Assembly (NCBI GenBank): GCA_009667805.1
Contig: CM019066.1
Coordinates: 8,432,001 to 8,496,000, forward strand
Source of the DNA: Leptobrachium leishanense
Lineage: Eukaryota > Chordata > Amphibia > Anura > Megophryidae
Length of the DNA: 64,000 nucleotides
Direction: 5' to 3'
Part shown: positions 35,510 to 49,299 of the stretch, in pieces
Layout: every line of letters begins with the position of its first letter
Numbering within the stretch: position 1 is the first letter of the stretch
Position numbers and translations under genes: made by a program
The notes under the pieces: model-generated
What the model saw: the letters and a program-made list of their open reading frames with translations, nothing else
What the model was told of the DNA's origin: nothing
The model's database searches: none

Positions 35510-36373
35510 TAGGGATGTGCGTTTCGGGTTTCGGAATTTCGGAATTTTCACGAAATTTCCCGATTCGTGTCTTCGGATTCGGACGATTTTCCGAATCGGA
35601 TCGGACCCGAAAACCGACAGATCCGAAACGTTTTCCGAGCTGAAACGAAAAAAATTTGGAGTTTTCGAATGGACTTTAAATGTGTCAAATCGAGATTTAT
35701 TTTCGCTCTATTCATGATTTCGGTTCCATTCGTGATTTCGGTTCCATTTCGGTAATTCTGGACATCGTATATTTAACTATTATCGGTTATATCGCTGATT
35801 CTGTAAATTTTGTATTTGTAAATGCGTATTTTTGATCAACTATTTTTCCGTTTTAAAACCTTTTGTTCTGGTTTTTATTTTTAAAGTCAGACCATTTGGG
35901 TCAGTTTAGCGTTTTTTAAATCGTTTTGTTCATTTTTTTTTTGTTCCCTGGCTTTCATACCATTTTAATATGATTAAATAAAGTTGTGAAATGTATATTC
36001 ATAAGAAAAAAAGGATCTTTATTTAATAAAAAAAAAACACGATAGAATCGCCAGAATTATCGTATCGACAGAATGAATTATCGGATCCGAAAAACAAACC
36101 AATAATTATAAAAAAATATATAAAGAATAAAAAAAAGTAAACCATAGTAGTTTACGTCAAAACAAATAGAGTTAGACACTTTGAAACGAGGAGAACAGAC
36201 GTTCCGCGAAAATTTCCGAAAAGTCGATACAAAAAACGAGCAAAGTGACCCGAAAACACGAAAAATGGTCGATATTCCGAAAAAAAATGTACACGAAAAG
36301 CGAGCTGAACCGAATCGAAAATTTTAAACATCCGAACGAATCGAACCGAAAAAAAAATCGGTGCACAAGTCTA
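35510..36373. mobile_element. hAT MITE family H, complete copy
   Basis: This 864-bp element starts TAGGGATGTGCG and ends GGTGCACAAGTCTA. The 8-bp duplication CCACAAAA is perfect (35502-35509 and 36374-36381). The interior has AT-rich sequence between arms of gaaa/ttcg-rich words. Incomplete copies are at 1716-2222 and 59758-60294. Confidence 0.85.
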
Positions 36374-36381
36374 CCACAAAA

Positions 36382-36935
36382 CCACAGAAATCCAAATTAT
36401 TATTTATCAAATGGCAACATTTTATTAACACCCATAGGGATTATGACGACAATGTTTTACACAAAGCATTCCAAAAATACCAATCTGGTATTCCAAGAGG
36501 CAGTTGGTATGAGCCAAGGGCCACTCCAAGATTAAGTACTTTTTTTTATTATTTTACTACTTTGAAAGTCAGTATGTTTCCTGCTGCAAATATTGCATAT
36601 TCAGTTTTACAGCCTAAATGTACCTATAAATAACAACAAAAACAGAAGGTAAGAAAAACGAATGCGTATGCATGTTCGCACAGAAACACATACTGTCTCA
36701 CCATGCGTGCTAGTCTATCATGTTATGTTAACAGTGTTAGTGATGCTTGAGCAGTCATGTTCCCAAAAGAGAGAACCATCAGCATAAACAGGTACATCTA
36801 TGAATAGATAAGTGAAATTTGCAGAAATTGTGGAAAATCATAGATTTTTTAATATCGGTTTCTATTGCTACAAAATCTGTACACTAAACTCAAAATGCTA
36901 GCAAGCAGATATAAGTTTATCCCTCTTCAGCCAGA
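36382..36935. other. No gene seen
   Basis: AT-rich sequence with no recognised feature. Confidence 0.5.
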
Positions 36936-37513
36936 TGTCACAATCCTAGCCGCCGGCGCCGTAGGAAGGCGAAAACCAATGCAACCTCATAGTAATGAGA
37001 CTGGCAATAGCCTTCCCAGCAATCACTCTGCCTGTCCAGTCCACAGTTGTTGGCTAACACACCTAATGAGATCTCCACAAAAGGAAGCCACACCTAAGCC
37101 TCAATGCTTCTGTATTGTTCTGTTTACCTTCATAGAAACAAGAAGCTATTCTCTGGATCCCTTGACCCTGCAATTTGTTACCTGGACTCTGCTGCTTTCA
37201 GTTACCTTCAACCCGCATCTTGATTGCACCTGCAACTCCTGCCCCAAGGGCTTAGACCTACAGCTCCTGCTCCAAGGATTTATACCTACAGCTCTTGCTC
37301 CAAGGACTTATAGCTCCTGCTTCAAGGACTTATACCTACAGCACCTACTCCCAAGACACTCATCCGTTGTTCCCTCTATATGCAGCCTAGCCCCGCTCCT
37401 GCTCCTATCCCCTTTTGCTCACAGCCTCCAGGGTTCTCCTGTCTCCAGCCTTCTGTGCTCCTCCTGTGAGTTCCCTGTATACCTGTGTCCTTCTATCCCT
37501 TTTGTATCTCGTA
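36936..37513 (+). repeat. Possible LTR-like fragment with short tandem repeats
   Basis: Begins TGTCACAATCCTAGCC and is C/T-rich, with four degenerate units of about 28 bp (gctcctgctccaaggattta type, about 37255-37345). The TGTCA start and composition resemble a frog gypsy-type LTR, but no second LTR or duplication is visible. The 236-residue open frame across it has no family signature. Ends at the B element. Confidence 0.35.
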
Positions 37514-37940
37514 GGGCTGGGGTCAGACGAACGCAGTGGGAACGCGCGTGCAGCCGTACTTTATCACGGTCGTAGTAGCAGCAAATGATGGCCAATGACG
37601 GGCAATATACGAAGTACGGCCTCACGAAAGTGCGGCCGCGCAACGCAAGCGGCAAACAAACGCATTTTTTCGAGAACGTGATACCGCTAGTACTAACGTA
37701 CAGAGTGCGCTGCGTCCGCTAGAGGCGTGTGTGCGTGATTAGGAGACGTCAGACGCTGCTAATGTCCGGCCAACATAACGTCCAGACGCAAAAAGTGTTT
37801 TATTGATGATCCGTACAAAATCACGGATGAAAATGCGCATCGTATGACCGCTATCGCGTATTCCGTGAAAAAATACGTCCATTCGTTTGAACGCACTTTT
37901 TCACAGACGACACAAAAAATGCGTTTGTCTGACCCTAGCC
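37514..37940. mobile_element. MITE family B, copy 4 (inverted)
   Basis: This 427-bp element is oriented opposite to the other copies, with a slightly mutated left end (gggctggggtcagacg) and intact right end gaccctagcc. Flanked by gta and tta. Confidence 0.8.
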
Positions 37941-37946
37941 TTACAC

Positions 37947-38370
37947 TAGACATGTGCGCAATGAAAGAATTTGTTTAGTTTCGTATTCATTCCGTTTTCC
38001 AGTTCGTTTCAGTGCATTCGTGATGTTAGCCGGATTCGTATTTCGGGTTGGTTCGGATGGTCGGTAATTTGTATTGATTCGCTATTTCATTTTTATTAGT
38101 AATTCGTTTTTTACTTCAATTTTTATTTTGTATTTCATTTTTTTAGTCATTTCAGAATATGAAATAGATTAATTACTTAGATTAGGGTAAAAAAAAAAAG
38201 CATGCCTAATCCCCTGTCTTTAGTGCTGAAACCTATTCAGTACCAAGGACAGCAGCTATTCTTGGTACTGAAAATCTATTCGGCACCATGGATAGCAGCT
38301 CTGCGGGACTCCGTAGCCCTGCGGGACTGATGTCCTTGGTACTGAATAGGTTTCAGCATCAAGAATAGCT
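37947..38370. mobile_element. E-like hAT fragment and adjoining inverted repeat
   Basis: tagacatgtgcgcaatgaaa and following ttcgtattcat-rich sequence resemble the E family. From 38215 to 38365 lies an inverted repeat around aacctattcagtaccaagg/ccttggtactgaataggtt. Boundaries uncertain. Confidence 0.45.
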
Positions 38371-39640
38371 GCTGAAAATGAAAAGATAATTTAGTAATTT
38401 TACTTACATTTTGTTCCTATCTACATGCTGCTCCTCATCTTCGGCCCAGGGCCACCCATACTCAGAAGTCAATGAAGTTCTTCTGCAAAGTTCATGCTTC
38501 TGCACAACTTGCATAGTGTAGGAACAATAAATCGAGCAGAGCTACAAGACATATGCACTTTTAGTACGCAAATTCTGTAGCACCTGCGCAGAACGACGGA
38601 TCTGAGCTGTGTGCATGCGCAGATAGATCCATTGACTGCCTCTCTGAGACTGCTCACCACCGTGCTTGGTCTCAGAGAGAGTGACATCAGCATGCTCCCT
38701 CCATGCTGACATTACTAGTGACCGATCTGGTGACCGGCAGCTGGGAAATTCAAATATCCAAGTTGCTGGTGCAACTGGGTGGAGTAGAGGAAACTCCTCC
38801 ACTTCACACTGTGATTGATCCAGATCAGGGGTGCTGGTGGGGAGTCACTCTGCACATCCAGACAACTTTATAAATGTAAAGTGGACAAGACGGATAGAGT
38901 ATGCCTTTAACTTTTTTAAACATTTTTTTTATTATTATTTTTTAAATGGTGCTTGTGTAGCAGCAGTTAAAAATGAACCCCTGCGTGCTGTTAATTCTCC
39001 TTTGACGTAGAATTTCCCTTTAATAATGCAGAGAAATATATTTTAGCCTTTGCAGTTGGTTTCAGAAACAATGTTAAAGGATTTATAGAGAAATATAAAA
39101 CCCAATATTTTAATAAAAAAATCATGGTATGAGTAAGTGACGCTATTGTTGTGTAATTAGGTTACGTAAAATGTATCAGATTATCCCTGCTGCTGGATAT
39201 TCTGTGGAAGGTTTATATACATGGGTGTTTCATTCACCAGACAGACGCACTCAAGAATAAAGAAAATGCCCTTTGACTACCGAGGGCAAGTAATCTTCTC
39301 AAGCAATCAAAGGATTTATAAATGTCACTGTACTTTCCCATATTCCTTCAACTACAGAAACAACAATAAACCTCTGCTTTTGTGTTAAAATTGTCTCTGG
39401 CTGACCTCTTAAAGGATATAGAGAAAAAAAATGAAAGGAACCTTGAAATTGTACTGTTGTTTCTCAAATATGTTTATTCAACCTCGTCCTATGAGGTCTT
39501 TATTAAATACGAGGTTCGTGATACTCAACGTAATGTTCCATTCCCATTATCAAAATATTTTCTTTCTATCTTTAACATATGAACACACATCAATATTCAA
39601 ATGCTACTGTGTTGTTTGCAATGTGGGTACTCTTACTTGT
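38371..39640. other. No gene seen
   Basis: 1.3 kb with no recognisable coding region or transposon boundary. Confidence 0.5.
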
Positions 39641-39645
39641 GTATT

Positions 39646-39828
39646 ATTATTAATCTTTATTTATAAAGCGCCAGCATATTCCACAGTGCTGTACAATGGG
39701 CACAGTATAGAGAGAGTTACAACACATTGAACAAAATGTTGATAAACCAGTACAGGAGGAAACGAGGGCTCTATTCCCGTGGGAACTCACAATCTAGAAG
39801 GGTTGGGGGTGGGAACAGAAAGAGAGGA
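39646..39828 (+). repeat. Dispersed 'tatagcgcc' repeat copy
   Basis: Contains tttataaagcgccagcatat, caatgggcacagta, gataaaccagtacaggaggaaa and gaactcacaatctagaaggg. It leads directly into a 22-bp tandem array. Confidence 0.6.
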
Positions 39829-39905
39829 CTGCAAGGTGAGAGTGAGGGACTGCAAGGCGAGAGTGAGGGACTGCAAGGCGAGAGTGAGGGACTGCAAGGC
39901 GAGAG
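39829..39905 (+). repeat. 22-bp minisatellite
   Basis: About 3.5 units of ggactgcaaggcgagagtga, with one substitution in the first unit, attached to the tail of the preceding repeat. Confidence 0.8.
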
Positions 39906-40060
39906 TGTACTTAATACAGGAATGCATTTGTAACTCATTACATGATTTTTCAAGCTTTGTCATATAAATGTGCTTGTATTACTGTAAAACTGAAGCTAAA
40001 ATAAACTTTCTGAAATGTAGAAAAAGACAATGCTGATGTCACTGATTGGTATAAGTTTAA

Positions 40061-40528
40061 CCCCTTTAGGATGCAGGACGTGCTATGTCGTCAAGCATCA
40101 AGGGGACTTTAATGCCACAGGATGGCATAGCACATCCCGTACATCTGAAACCTGCCTCCTGCCAATACTCACCTCTCTCTGCAGGTCCAAAGCAGATCTG
40201 ATTTCCATGAAGTCAGATCACCGTTTTTATTTTTCATACCCTCCTGGCACACTGACATCATCGGATCATTTGGATCCCTCAATCTCCCCATCGCCGGGGG
40301 CTAGAGGTTAATGACAGGCATCCTTGGAAAGGTCACAGTCTGTCCTTTCCAGTGATGCATTGCATTAACCCCTTAGGCACTAGGCATGACTAGGTTACTA
40401 TGGCGACATCTGCCTGCCAAATAGATTATTACAGTGTGAATATTATTCAAAATCATTATACATTGGGAATATTTCCAAATATTTCTTACAGTATAATTAA
40501 ATAAAATCCCTCTGGTTCCTGACTTTTT
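40061..40528. mobile_element. Two small TTAA-flanked fragments
   Basis: 40061-40364 lies between TTAA at 40057 and 40365 and starts CCCCTTTAGGATGCAGGACG, resembling a short G-type end. 40369-40528 resembles family F, with gaatatttccaaatatttctt. Both lack coding capacity. Confidence 0.45.
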
Positions 40529-40532
40529 TTAA

Positions 40533-41761
40533 CCACTTCAATGCTAAGGACGCGCTCAGCGCGTCTCAGCATTGCCCCTGGTATGCGGAGGACGCGCTGA
40601 GCGCGTCCTCGCATTGGGGTCAGCGTTCGGCCGGGTTCCGGCCGATCGCTGGCCCCTCCGGTGCGGGCTGACATCCTGGATGTCAGCCCGGCATCCGGAG
40701 CAGTGGCCGCCATTGTTATGTGTCATCGCGCCCCCGCGATGACACATAATTCAGGCGCCCCCCCCGCATGTGCGGAGGAGGCGCCTGAAAGGGAGGGGGG
40801 GAGGTCCTTCGGACCTCTCTCCCTCCCGATCGGCGGCTCACAGGGGCTTAACCCAGGCATCATTTGGAGGGCACAGCCTGCCCTTCCAAATGATGCCTGG
40901 CATTAACCCCTGGGGAGCTGGATCGCAAATCGGCGCTGAAAAGCGCCGATTTGCGATCCTTCCCGGGAGCTGGCCGACATCTTGGATGTCGGCCAAGCTT
41001 CCGGGAACTCCCCCAGAGGACTGGCGTCATCGTGCGCAGCACGATGACGCCAGTCCTAGCATTAACCCCTAACTGCCACGAAGTGTGGAGATAGGGAGTT
41101 CCAATGAACTCCCTATCTCCCGATCCGTGGCAGTTAGGGGTTAAATTTTGATATCGTTGGATCGGCCAGAGCATGGCCGTTCCAACGATACCAAACATGA
41201 AAGTAAAAAAAATGTAAAAAAAAAATAAAAATAAAAATAAAAATAAAAAAAAATAAAAAAAAATTAAAAAAAAAAAATAAACACTTTTTTTTTTGTTTTT
41301 TGTTTGTTAATGCAGCAATATTGTTCCCATTTCAATTATAATGTGAACAATAATGCTGCATTAACGATTTTTGTATGCGGTGCGTTTGTTAAAAATGGTG
41401 TCATTTTCCCCAAAAAAAAATGTAACGAGACCCCATCTCTAATTTTTTTAACAAGCGCCCCATACAAAATATAACCGCAATTGCTCGCATGTTAAAATGT
41501 GGAAAAAAACACTTTACACGCTGTAAATTATTGAAAATACATATTTTATTGCATTTTTTGTTATAATATACAAACATGACATAACGTATACATATAATAA
41601 TGACATATTATGAATCTACCGAGTCTGACGGAAAGAACGATATATAATATGTCGATGTCATATACTAAAATAAGCCTTCAAAACAGGTTTAAACATGATG
41701 CGCAAAACAGGTAAAAAATGACCTCAGCACAGGGGCGGGAAAAGCCTCAGCAGCGAAAGGG
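40533..41761 (-). mobile_element. TTAA element family G, copy G3 (inverted)
   Basis: Bounded by TTAA (40529-40532 and 41762-41765), 1229 bp, the reverse of G1. The hairpin chain lies at about 40545-41205, including the gacgcgctcagcgcgtc, gcatcatttgg and gcgtcatcgtgc palindromes. An A-rich low-complexity run follows at 41210-41285. No coding region. Confidence 0.75.
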
Positions 41762-41765
41762 TTAA

Positions 41766-42242
41766 AAAAAAAATATCATATTTCGGTTTATTTTCTTGGG
41801 TCGCTCTTCTTAAGATATTTTGGGTTTCAAAAGGTACGATCTGGTGCCCTGATGTCAAGATATCTCGATGTGCTGGTCTACAGCCCACCAGCAAATGAAA
41901 TTTGTTTGCTGCAAATAAATTTTTTTTTGCTCTTGGGCTTCAGAAGGTGCCCCCAAAGTTTTAGCCCTGTGGGCATAATGCCCAAAGAGTTAAAACTGTG
42001 AAAAATCTGCAAAAATGAATGTCGGATATAGGCATTCAGCAAGCTGATACATTGTAGCAGTGAAACACTCACTGCAACTGTAACTCAAATTGGCACCATC
42101 TACTTGCCAAATATGTTTAGTAAAAAAAAAATCATTGGGAGAATTTTTAAATATTTCCTTCAGTATAATTAAAAATGATTCTTGAAAAAACCACTGGTTT
42201 CTGACAATGGTTATTTGGAAAAATCACTTGGTATTGAAGGGG
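41766..42242 (-). mobile_element. TTAA-type MITE family F, copy 2
   Basis: It matches 16016-16487 in inverted orientation and abuts G3 across one TTAA. It ends ggtattgaagggg before TTAA at 42243-42246. Confidence 0.6.
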
Positions 42243-42246
42243 TTAA

Positions 42247-42808
42247 TCCCAATACATAAATTCTGTAAATTTGACTTAATTAGTAAAATGTGTCTATGTT
42301 GATGTTTTTACTATTATCTTTTAATTTCTCTTAAACTATTTTGTATACTTTTTTTTCCTGGAGTTTATAGAACATCTAGTTTCAAAAAGCCAATTTATAT
42401 TTAGGCAATAACCGTTGACAATTAATGGGAAATGCCACGAGGCATCGTGTGTATTTCAATAAGTAGCAATTAGGATCACAACTATGCTTCAACATCGTAA
42501 CAATAAAGAATGGCCAACATAAAACGTAATCCAGATTGTTCTATGTATACGGTAGGTGTTGATTTATATTACCCTTACACCAACAACATATTTACCTTCC
42601 CTGCAAATTGTAAACAATCTAGTAAACCTATTGACATTAGAATGCAGAAAAATGTATGATACATTTTCACAATACAGAATTTATTTATTTATAAAGCATT
42701 TTTACAAGGAAGGATACATTGAGATTTCTCTCGTTTTCAAGTATGTCCTGGGTTCAAAAACATTGAATTGTTACATTTGTAATTGAATACATTTTTAATT
42801 ATGTACTT
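42247..42808. other. No gene seen
   Basis: AT-rich stretch without recognised content. Confidence 0.5.
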
Positions 42809-42812
42809 TTAA

Positions 42813-43239
42813 GGCTAGGGTCAGACGAACGCATTTTTCACGTCGTCCGTGAAAAAGTTCGGTCGAACGAACGTACGTATTTTCCCCCGGAATACGCGAT
42901 AGCGGTCATACGATGCGCCTTTTCGTCCGTGATTTTGTACGGATAATCAATAAAACACTTTTTGAGTCTGGACGTTATGTTAGCCGGACATGAGCAGCGT
43001 CTGACGTCTCCTAATCACACACACACGCCGCTATGCGGCCGCAGCGCACTCTGTACGTCAGTAGTAGCGGTTTGACGTTCTCGAAAAAATGCGTTCGTTG
43101 GCCACTTGCGTTGCGCGGACGAACTTTCGTGCGGCCGTTCGTCGTATGTTCCCCGGCATTGGACGTCATTTGCTGCTAGTACGGCCGTGATTTCGTGCGG
43201 CTAAACGCACGTTAAAACTGCGCTAGTCTGACCCTAGCC
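42813..43239. mobile_element. MITE family B, copy 5
   Basis: 427 bp with intact ends GGCTAGGGTCAGACGAACGC and CTGACCCTAGCC. Here the flanks are TTAA on both sides (42809-42812 and 43240-43243), compatible with either a 3-bp or a 4-bp duplication. Confidence 0.83.
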
Positions 43240-43243
43240 TTAA

Positions 43244-43865
43244 AAGCAAACCAAAAAAATACATTATTTTTTTTAATGCAGTCCTAAATAGTTTACTGAA
43301 CACGCACAATCTTTATAATAAAGTATATTTTATTTATATGGATATAACATTGAAAGTCATGTTTCAGGGCAATCCATTACTCTTGGGGAACCTTTCTTTA
43401 AAATGATAATCTACTTTTTTTTCAGCCATAAATCTATATTTAAAGTGGCAGCTAACAATAAAATGAATTTATAAATATTTGCACTTACTACACGAAACTA
43501 ATACAATCTTTACATTGCGTCAGGCTGGAAATGATCTACTTTTAATCATGCGCCCGGTGCTCCATTCCTCTTAACACCTCCTTAGCTTCCTATATTTTGT
43601 TATTGTCAGTATTTCTCATGCGATGTAGCTCGCATTGTGAAATGTTGTTTGGTTAGATTGTGTGTGACTTTTATTATGCGACATAATAAGGCTGCGAACC
43701 AAGTCCATGTGCAGTGACTGTAATGATATAACTCACAGTAAACACAGCTAAATTGGATAAAAGCAAATTGACTGCACAGAAAATATTAGGCATGAGCTTG
43801 TCTTAGAGTCATTTCAGGCTTTGACTCCGACTGCAAAAAAATGTACGTTAACTACATGGACCTTG
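43244..43865. other. No gene seen
   Basis: AT-rich stretch without recognised content. Confidence 0.5.
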
Positions 43866-44110
43866 TATTTTTTTTATTATTGTCATCATTTATATAGCGC
43901 CAACAGTTTCCGCAGCGCTTTACAATAACCAAAGGGAACAAGATACAGATAAACGGACATATGATGGAAATACTAGGTGTAGAGTGTCCTGCTCATAGGA
44001 GCTTACAGTCTAGAGGGATTGGGGTTGAGGAAGACAAGAGGAATTTTACTGGACGGCAGGATCATTAGTGCCAGTGGTTTGGGAACGGTGGGGCCATAGA
44101 AGCGGCTTCA
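43866..44110 (+). repeat. Dispersed 'tatagcgcc' repeat, longer copy
   Basis: Contains atttatatagcgccaacagt, ttccgcagcgctttacaata and ctcataggagcttacagtct. The last block is the probable seed of the minisatellite at 47085-47460. Confidence 0.6.
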
Positions 44111-44155
44111 ATCATGTGTGAGTAGGTGAGCAGAGGAATGAGTTGCATCAATGAT

Positions 44156-44995
44156 TATCACGGTGGCCCCCCTCAGGAGCCAAAGGGGGGACCTTGCTGT
44201 GTGTTTTCATATTAAGCCCTTTAGGCCGGTATGTGTTTCTCTGCATTATGCTGAACCCTGGACACAATAATAGAGAGTATACAGCCACAAGAGGAATAGC
44301 CCAGAGTACAGGGTGAGAAACATACAAAATGAAATGACACACGATGAACAATCAGGGGTTAAACAGACATGACATGAACAACGGTGCAAATTAGAAAGAG
44401 ATCCTTGATGTGGTCTCTATAACAATAAGTAGCTGTACTAGATACACAGACCACAGAACACAACACCAGACTAGACAGGAATATAGTCTGCAACCTGCAG
44501 GGGAGGACTTAACTAGAAACTGAGATATTGCTGCAACCAGCAAAAACCACTGGATGCCTTGTGGTTATGTCTAACAGAGACTGTAATGTGGTACAAATAT
44601 ATACCAGAACCTGAAGACCACACTTACAAAAGACAAATGGGATTAAGCAAGAGAATTGTCAATATACAAGGCCAGGAGTCTTAAACCAGAAATATCAATA
44701 TGCGGCACCAAGGGGTTAGAAACAAGGATGGTCAGGATACGTAGCCAGAAGTCAAGAATCCAGGAGATCAAAAATACAATATAACACAAGCAGGAACACA
44801 GCAAAGAGAACCTTATACTGGATCAAGGAACTGTAGCACTAAAGGCCATATAAATAGGGCAGTACAGATCATGTGACCACAGGTCTAATTAGGCACATAG
44901 ACTCCAGAGGTGGAGAGCAAGAACAGTTTAACCCTGTAAACCAGGAAGATGAAAAAGCTCTCAGCACCAGGGGGCCTGGCTGGGGGAACGTAACA
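44156..44995 (-). repeat. 3' LTR of E3
   Basis: This 840-bp segment begins TGTTACGTTCCCCCAG on the minus strand and ends ...GGGGGGCCACCGTGATA. The matching 5' remnant ends CCACCATGACA. Confidence 0.7.
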
Positions 44996-45087
44996 GTATC
45001 CCCCCGTCACAAGGGTGACTCCCGGCACCCACGAACAACAAAAAACAAGCCTCCCCCCCCTCACAATCGTCACACGCTCACTCGGAG

Positions 45088-47012
45088 TCAGAATCCCCCA
45101 TCATCCCCCTCCAGATATTGGGGTGTCTCTGGAGCACAGCCAAGTGTGCCTCGCAAACCAAGATTCCAGAAGGCGTTCGTGCATATCCCTTGGGAACAAT
45201 CCTTTTCACCAGTCAGACAACTAGAATCCTGGATCTCCTCATAAATGGAACAGAGTATAGTCTCATCAGGTACAGAGCTGAGCATGGCGTCCTCGGACCT
45301 AGTGGGGAGCGTGGCATCCTCGGACCCAACTAGACTAGAGTTGGGCACTCTGTTACGTCTCCTCCTAGACCGAGACTTGGCAGACATAACCTTACCGCAA
45401 GACATGACACCGGTGGAGGCACCAAACTGATCCATATGTGCCTCATTACTGAGTAGGACTTCAGTGGACCCACTGTGGGGCATGGGCATAGTAGTCTCAA
45501 GACTAGAGACTGTAGGTACAGCTGCCTCGCAGCTCGACATGGGAGACACCTTGACAGGATCAGGTACATCAGACCTTTTGTTACTAGAACTCCTGACTGG
45601 CCTCCCGTCAGGTTCGGACATGACAACTGGCTTCCCACCAGGAACGGACATTACCACTGGCACCGCACCAGATTCGGGCATGACAGCTGGCACCACGCCA
45701 GGAGCGGACATTGCTGACACACAGCTTGACTCGGGTACTTTGCCAGGATCGGGCATCACTGGCACTGCTGACACACAACTTGACTCAGGTACTGTGCCAG
45801 GATCGGGCATTACTGGCACTGCTGACACACAGCTTGACTTGGGTACTGTGCCAGGATCGGGCATCACTGGCACTGCTGACACACAGCTTGACTGGGTTTT
45901 GACTGGAAGCTTGCCAGCAACGGGCATGAGGATCTCGGCATCCCTGCAGCTCAGGACAGTCGGCACCGCGACAGGATTAGGCAGCACCGCTGGCAGTGCG
46001 CCAGGTTTAGGTAGCACCGCGCCAGGTTTAGGTAGCACCGCTGGCATTGCGCCAGGTTCAGATATCATGGGTGGCACGTAGCCCGCAAACAGACATGAAA
46101 GCTTCACTGTCGGACAAAGGCAACATAGTTTCGCCACTGGGCATAGATATCACGGTCTCGCCGCTTGGCACTAGGAGTGCGGTGGGTGGTACAGAAAGGC
46201 GGACAGCACCGCAGGTAATACAGCCTGTATGTATACGTCGCCCTGGACCACAATTTGGGTGTCTGGCCATTTGGCGAGGCCACATACGAGAAGCCATAAC
46301 GGGAGTGACCTCCATGGCTTCGTCCTCTGATCCCATGGCTGAGTAGGAGTCATACTCCATGTACTCCTCGGGATCAGAAGGGGAAAACTCGGCTGAGTCT
46401 GAGGTGTCAGTTTCCCCCCTCCACAGACCTGGTTACCCCTAGAAGGGCTCTCCTAGGCCTGGACGGTAAAGGGGGTCTGCCCTTAGAAACATATCGGGGC
46501 CTGGTGCCATCCGACCCAGAACGGGGCCTAGCACCATCTGACCCATAGTCAGAAAACTCAGCAGAAATATCATCAGTTGCCCCCTTCTCAGGCCTGGTTG
46601 CCCTAGGATGGGCTCTCCTAGACCAGGATGGTACAGGGGGGTCTGATATTCTTAGATACATGACGAGACCTGTCCTTGGTGACCTGACTGTGGGACGTAG
46701 GCACAGCAGGCACCTTGCCAGTCTCAGCACGCAATGGCTGCTTGCCAGTCTCGGCGCGCACTTGCTTAATGGGGCACCAGGAAATAAAATGTGACGAACT
46801 GGCACAATAAAAACAGAGCTTGCCAGTTCGCCTTCTATTCATTTCCTCAGGGGAAAGCGGACCAGGAACCCTGCTTTCTAGAACATGCTCACCAGCAGTG
46901 AGAGGAAACACTGTGTCCATTAACCCCTTCCACTGAGACAGAAAATCAAACAAGTGCAGCATAGACTCTAACAAAGAATACATACCAGCAGGCTCGGGGG
47001 GATCCAGTATAA
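45088..47012 (-). pseudogene. Mini-Gag of E3 with tandem-repeat tail (frameshifted)
   Basis: The frame entering from the LTR gives ILDPPEPAGMYSLLESMLHL, a probable helix, then PGPLSPEEMNRRR and a CCHC knuckle CFYCASSSHFISWC (about 46830-46785). This matches the order and spacing in E1 and E2. Frame changes follow near 46750, 46400 and 46100. The last frame (45088-46137) has Pro/Val-rich sequence with four near-identical repeats of about 19 residues (SSCVSAVPVMPDPGTVP type, about 45710-45890), then a basic patch RSRRRRNR and an acidic end. No capsid, protease or polymerase motif is present. Confidence 0.72.
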
Positions 47013-47070
47013 TGTCATGGTGGCCCCCCTCAGGAGCCAAAGGGGGGACCTTGCTGTGTGTTTTCATATT

Positions 47071-47098
47071 ATTGTTATAGAGACCACATCAAGGATCT
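47071..47098. repeat. Inverted LTR scrap of E3
   Basis: These 28 bases are the reverse complement of 44400-44427 inside the 3' LTR. They directly follow the truncated 5' LTR, so the loss of that LTR involved an inversion or template switch. Confidence 0.75.
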
Positions 47099-47460
47099 AA
47101 GGGGTCCCATGACTTTACAATCTAAGTGGTCCCATGAGCTTACAATCTATCCCATGAGTTTACAATCTAAGTGGTCCCATGAGCTTATAATCTATCCCAT
47201 GAGTTTACAATCTAAGGGGTCTCGAGCTTAGAATCTATCTCATGAGCTTACAATCTAAGGGGTCCCATGAGTTTACAATCTATCCCATGATTTTACAATC
47301 TAAGGGGTCCCATGATCTTACAATCTATCTCATGAGTTTACAATCTAAGGGGTCCCATGTGCTTACAATCTATCCAATGAGCTTACATTCTAAGGGGTCC
47401 CACGAGTTTGTAATCTAAGGGGTCCTGTTCCCGTGAGTTTACAATCTAAGAGGGAAGAGG
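47099..47460 (+). repeat. Minisatellite of 'gagcttacaatctaag' units
   Basis: About 15 variable units of 20-25 bp built from (g)agtttacaatcta(agg/tc)...cccatga. The sequence resembles the tail of the dispersed repeat at 43866-44110. Confidence 0.8.
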
Positions 47461-47544
47461 AACCTGCTCTAATATATAAATGCCTTTGTAATGCGCTGTC
47501 AGCTGTGCACGCACCCATCAGAGCTGCTCAGTTGGCCCTTTATA

Positions 47545-49166
<1,622 letters not shown>

Positions 49167-49299
49167 TATAGAGAGATACTCTTGGATAGGACATTGGTTA
49201 AACAAATATGTGGACATGAATTCTGAGCTGGCGACAACAACAATATACTGCCCTCTAGGCAGACTTAACAACTAGTAGAAAATATTTATGCAAAAACTC

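Larger units (their letters stand above)
44156..47071 (-). mobile_element. Gag-only LTR retrotransposon E3 (5' LTR truncated)
   Basis: On the minus strand, a 59-bp remnant of the 5' LTR (47013-47071) repeats the end of the 3' LTR (44156-44214). The 2.0-kb interior encodes a mini-Gag with one zinc knuckle and repeat-rich tail, with no polymerase. A polypurine-like gacggggggatac precedes the 3' LTR, which begins TGTTACG. With most of the 5' LTR gone, no target duplication can be read. Confidence 0.8.

Noticed and set aside
36865..37575. 236-codon plus-strand frame
   Set aside because: C/T-rich low-complexity sequence with short repeats, running into a B MITE; no recognised domain, and probably LTR-like noncoding DNA.
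45464..46081. 205-codon plus-strand frame rich in GSGITGTADTQLD
   Set aside because: It is antisense to the E3 tail repeats. The element reads on the minus strand, as shown by the knuckle and the purine tract before the 3' LTR.
47099..47460. Possible CRISPR-like array
   Set aside because: Units vary in length and have no constant repeat with unique spacers; it is a minisatellite in eukaryotic repeat DNA.
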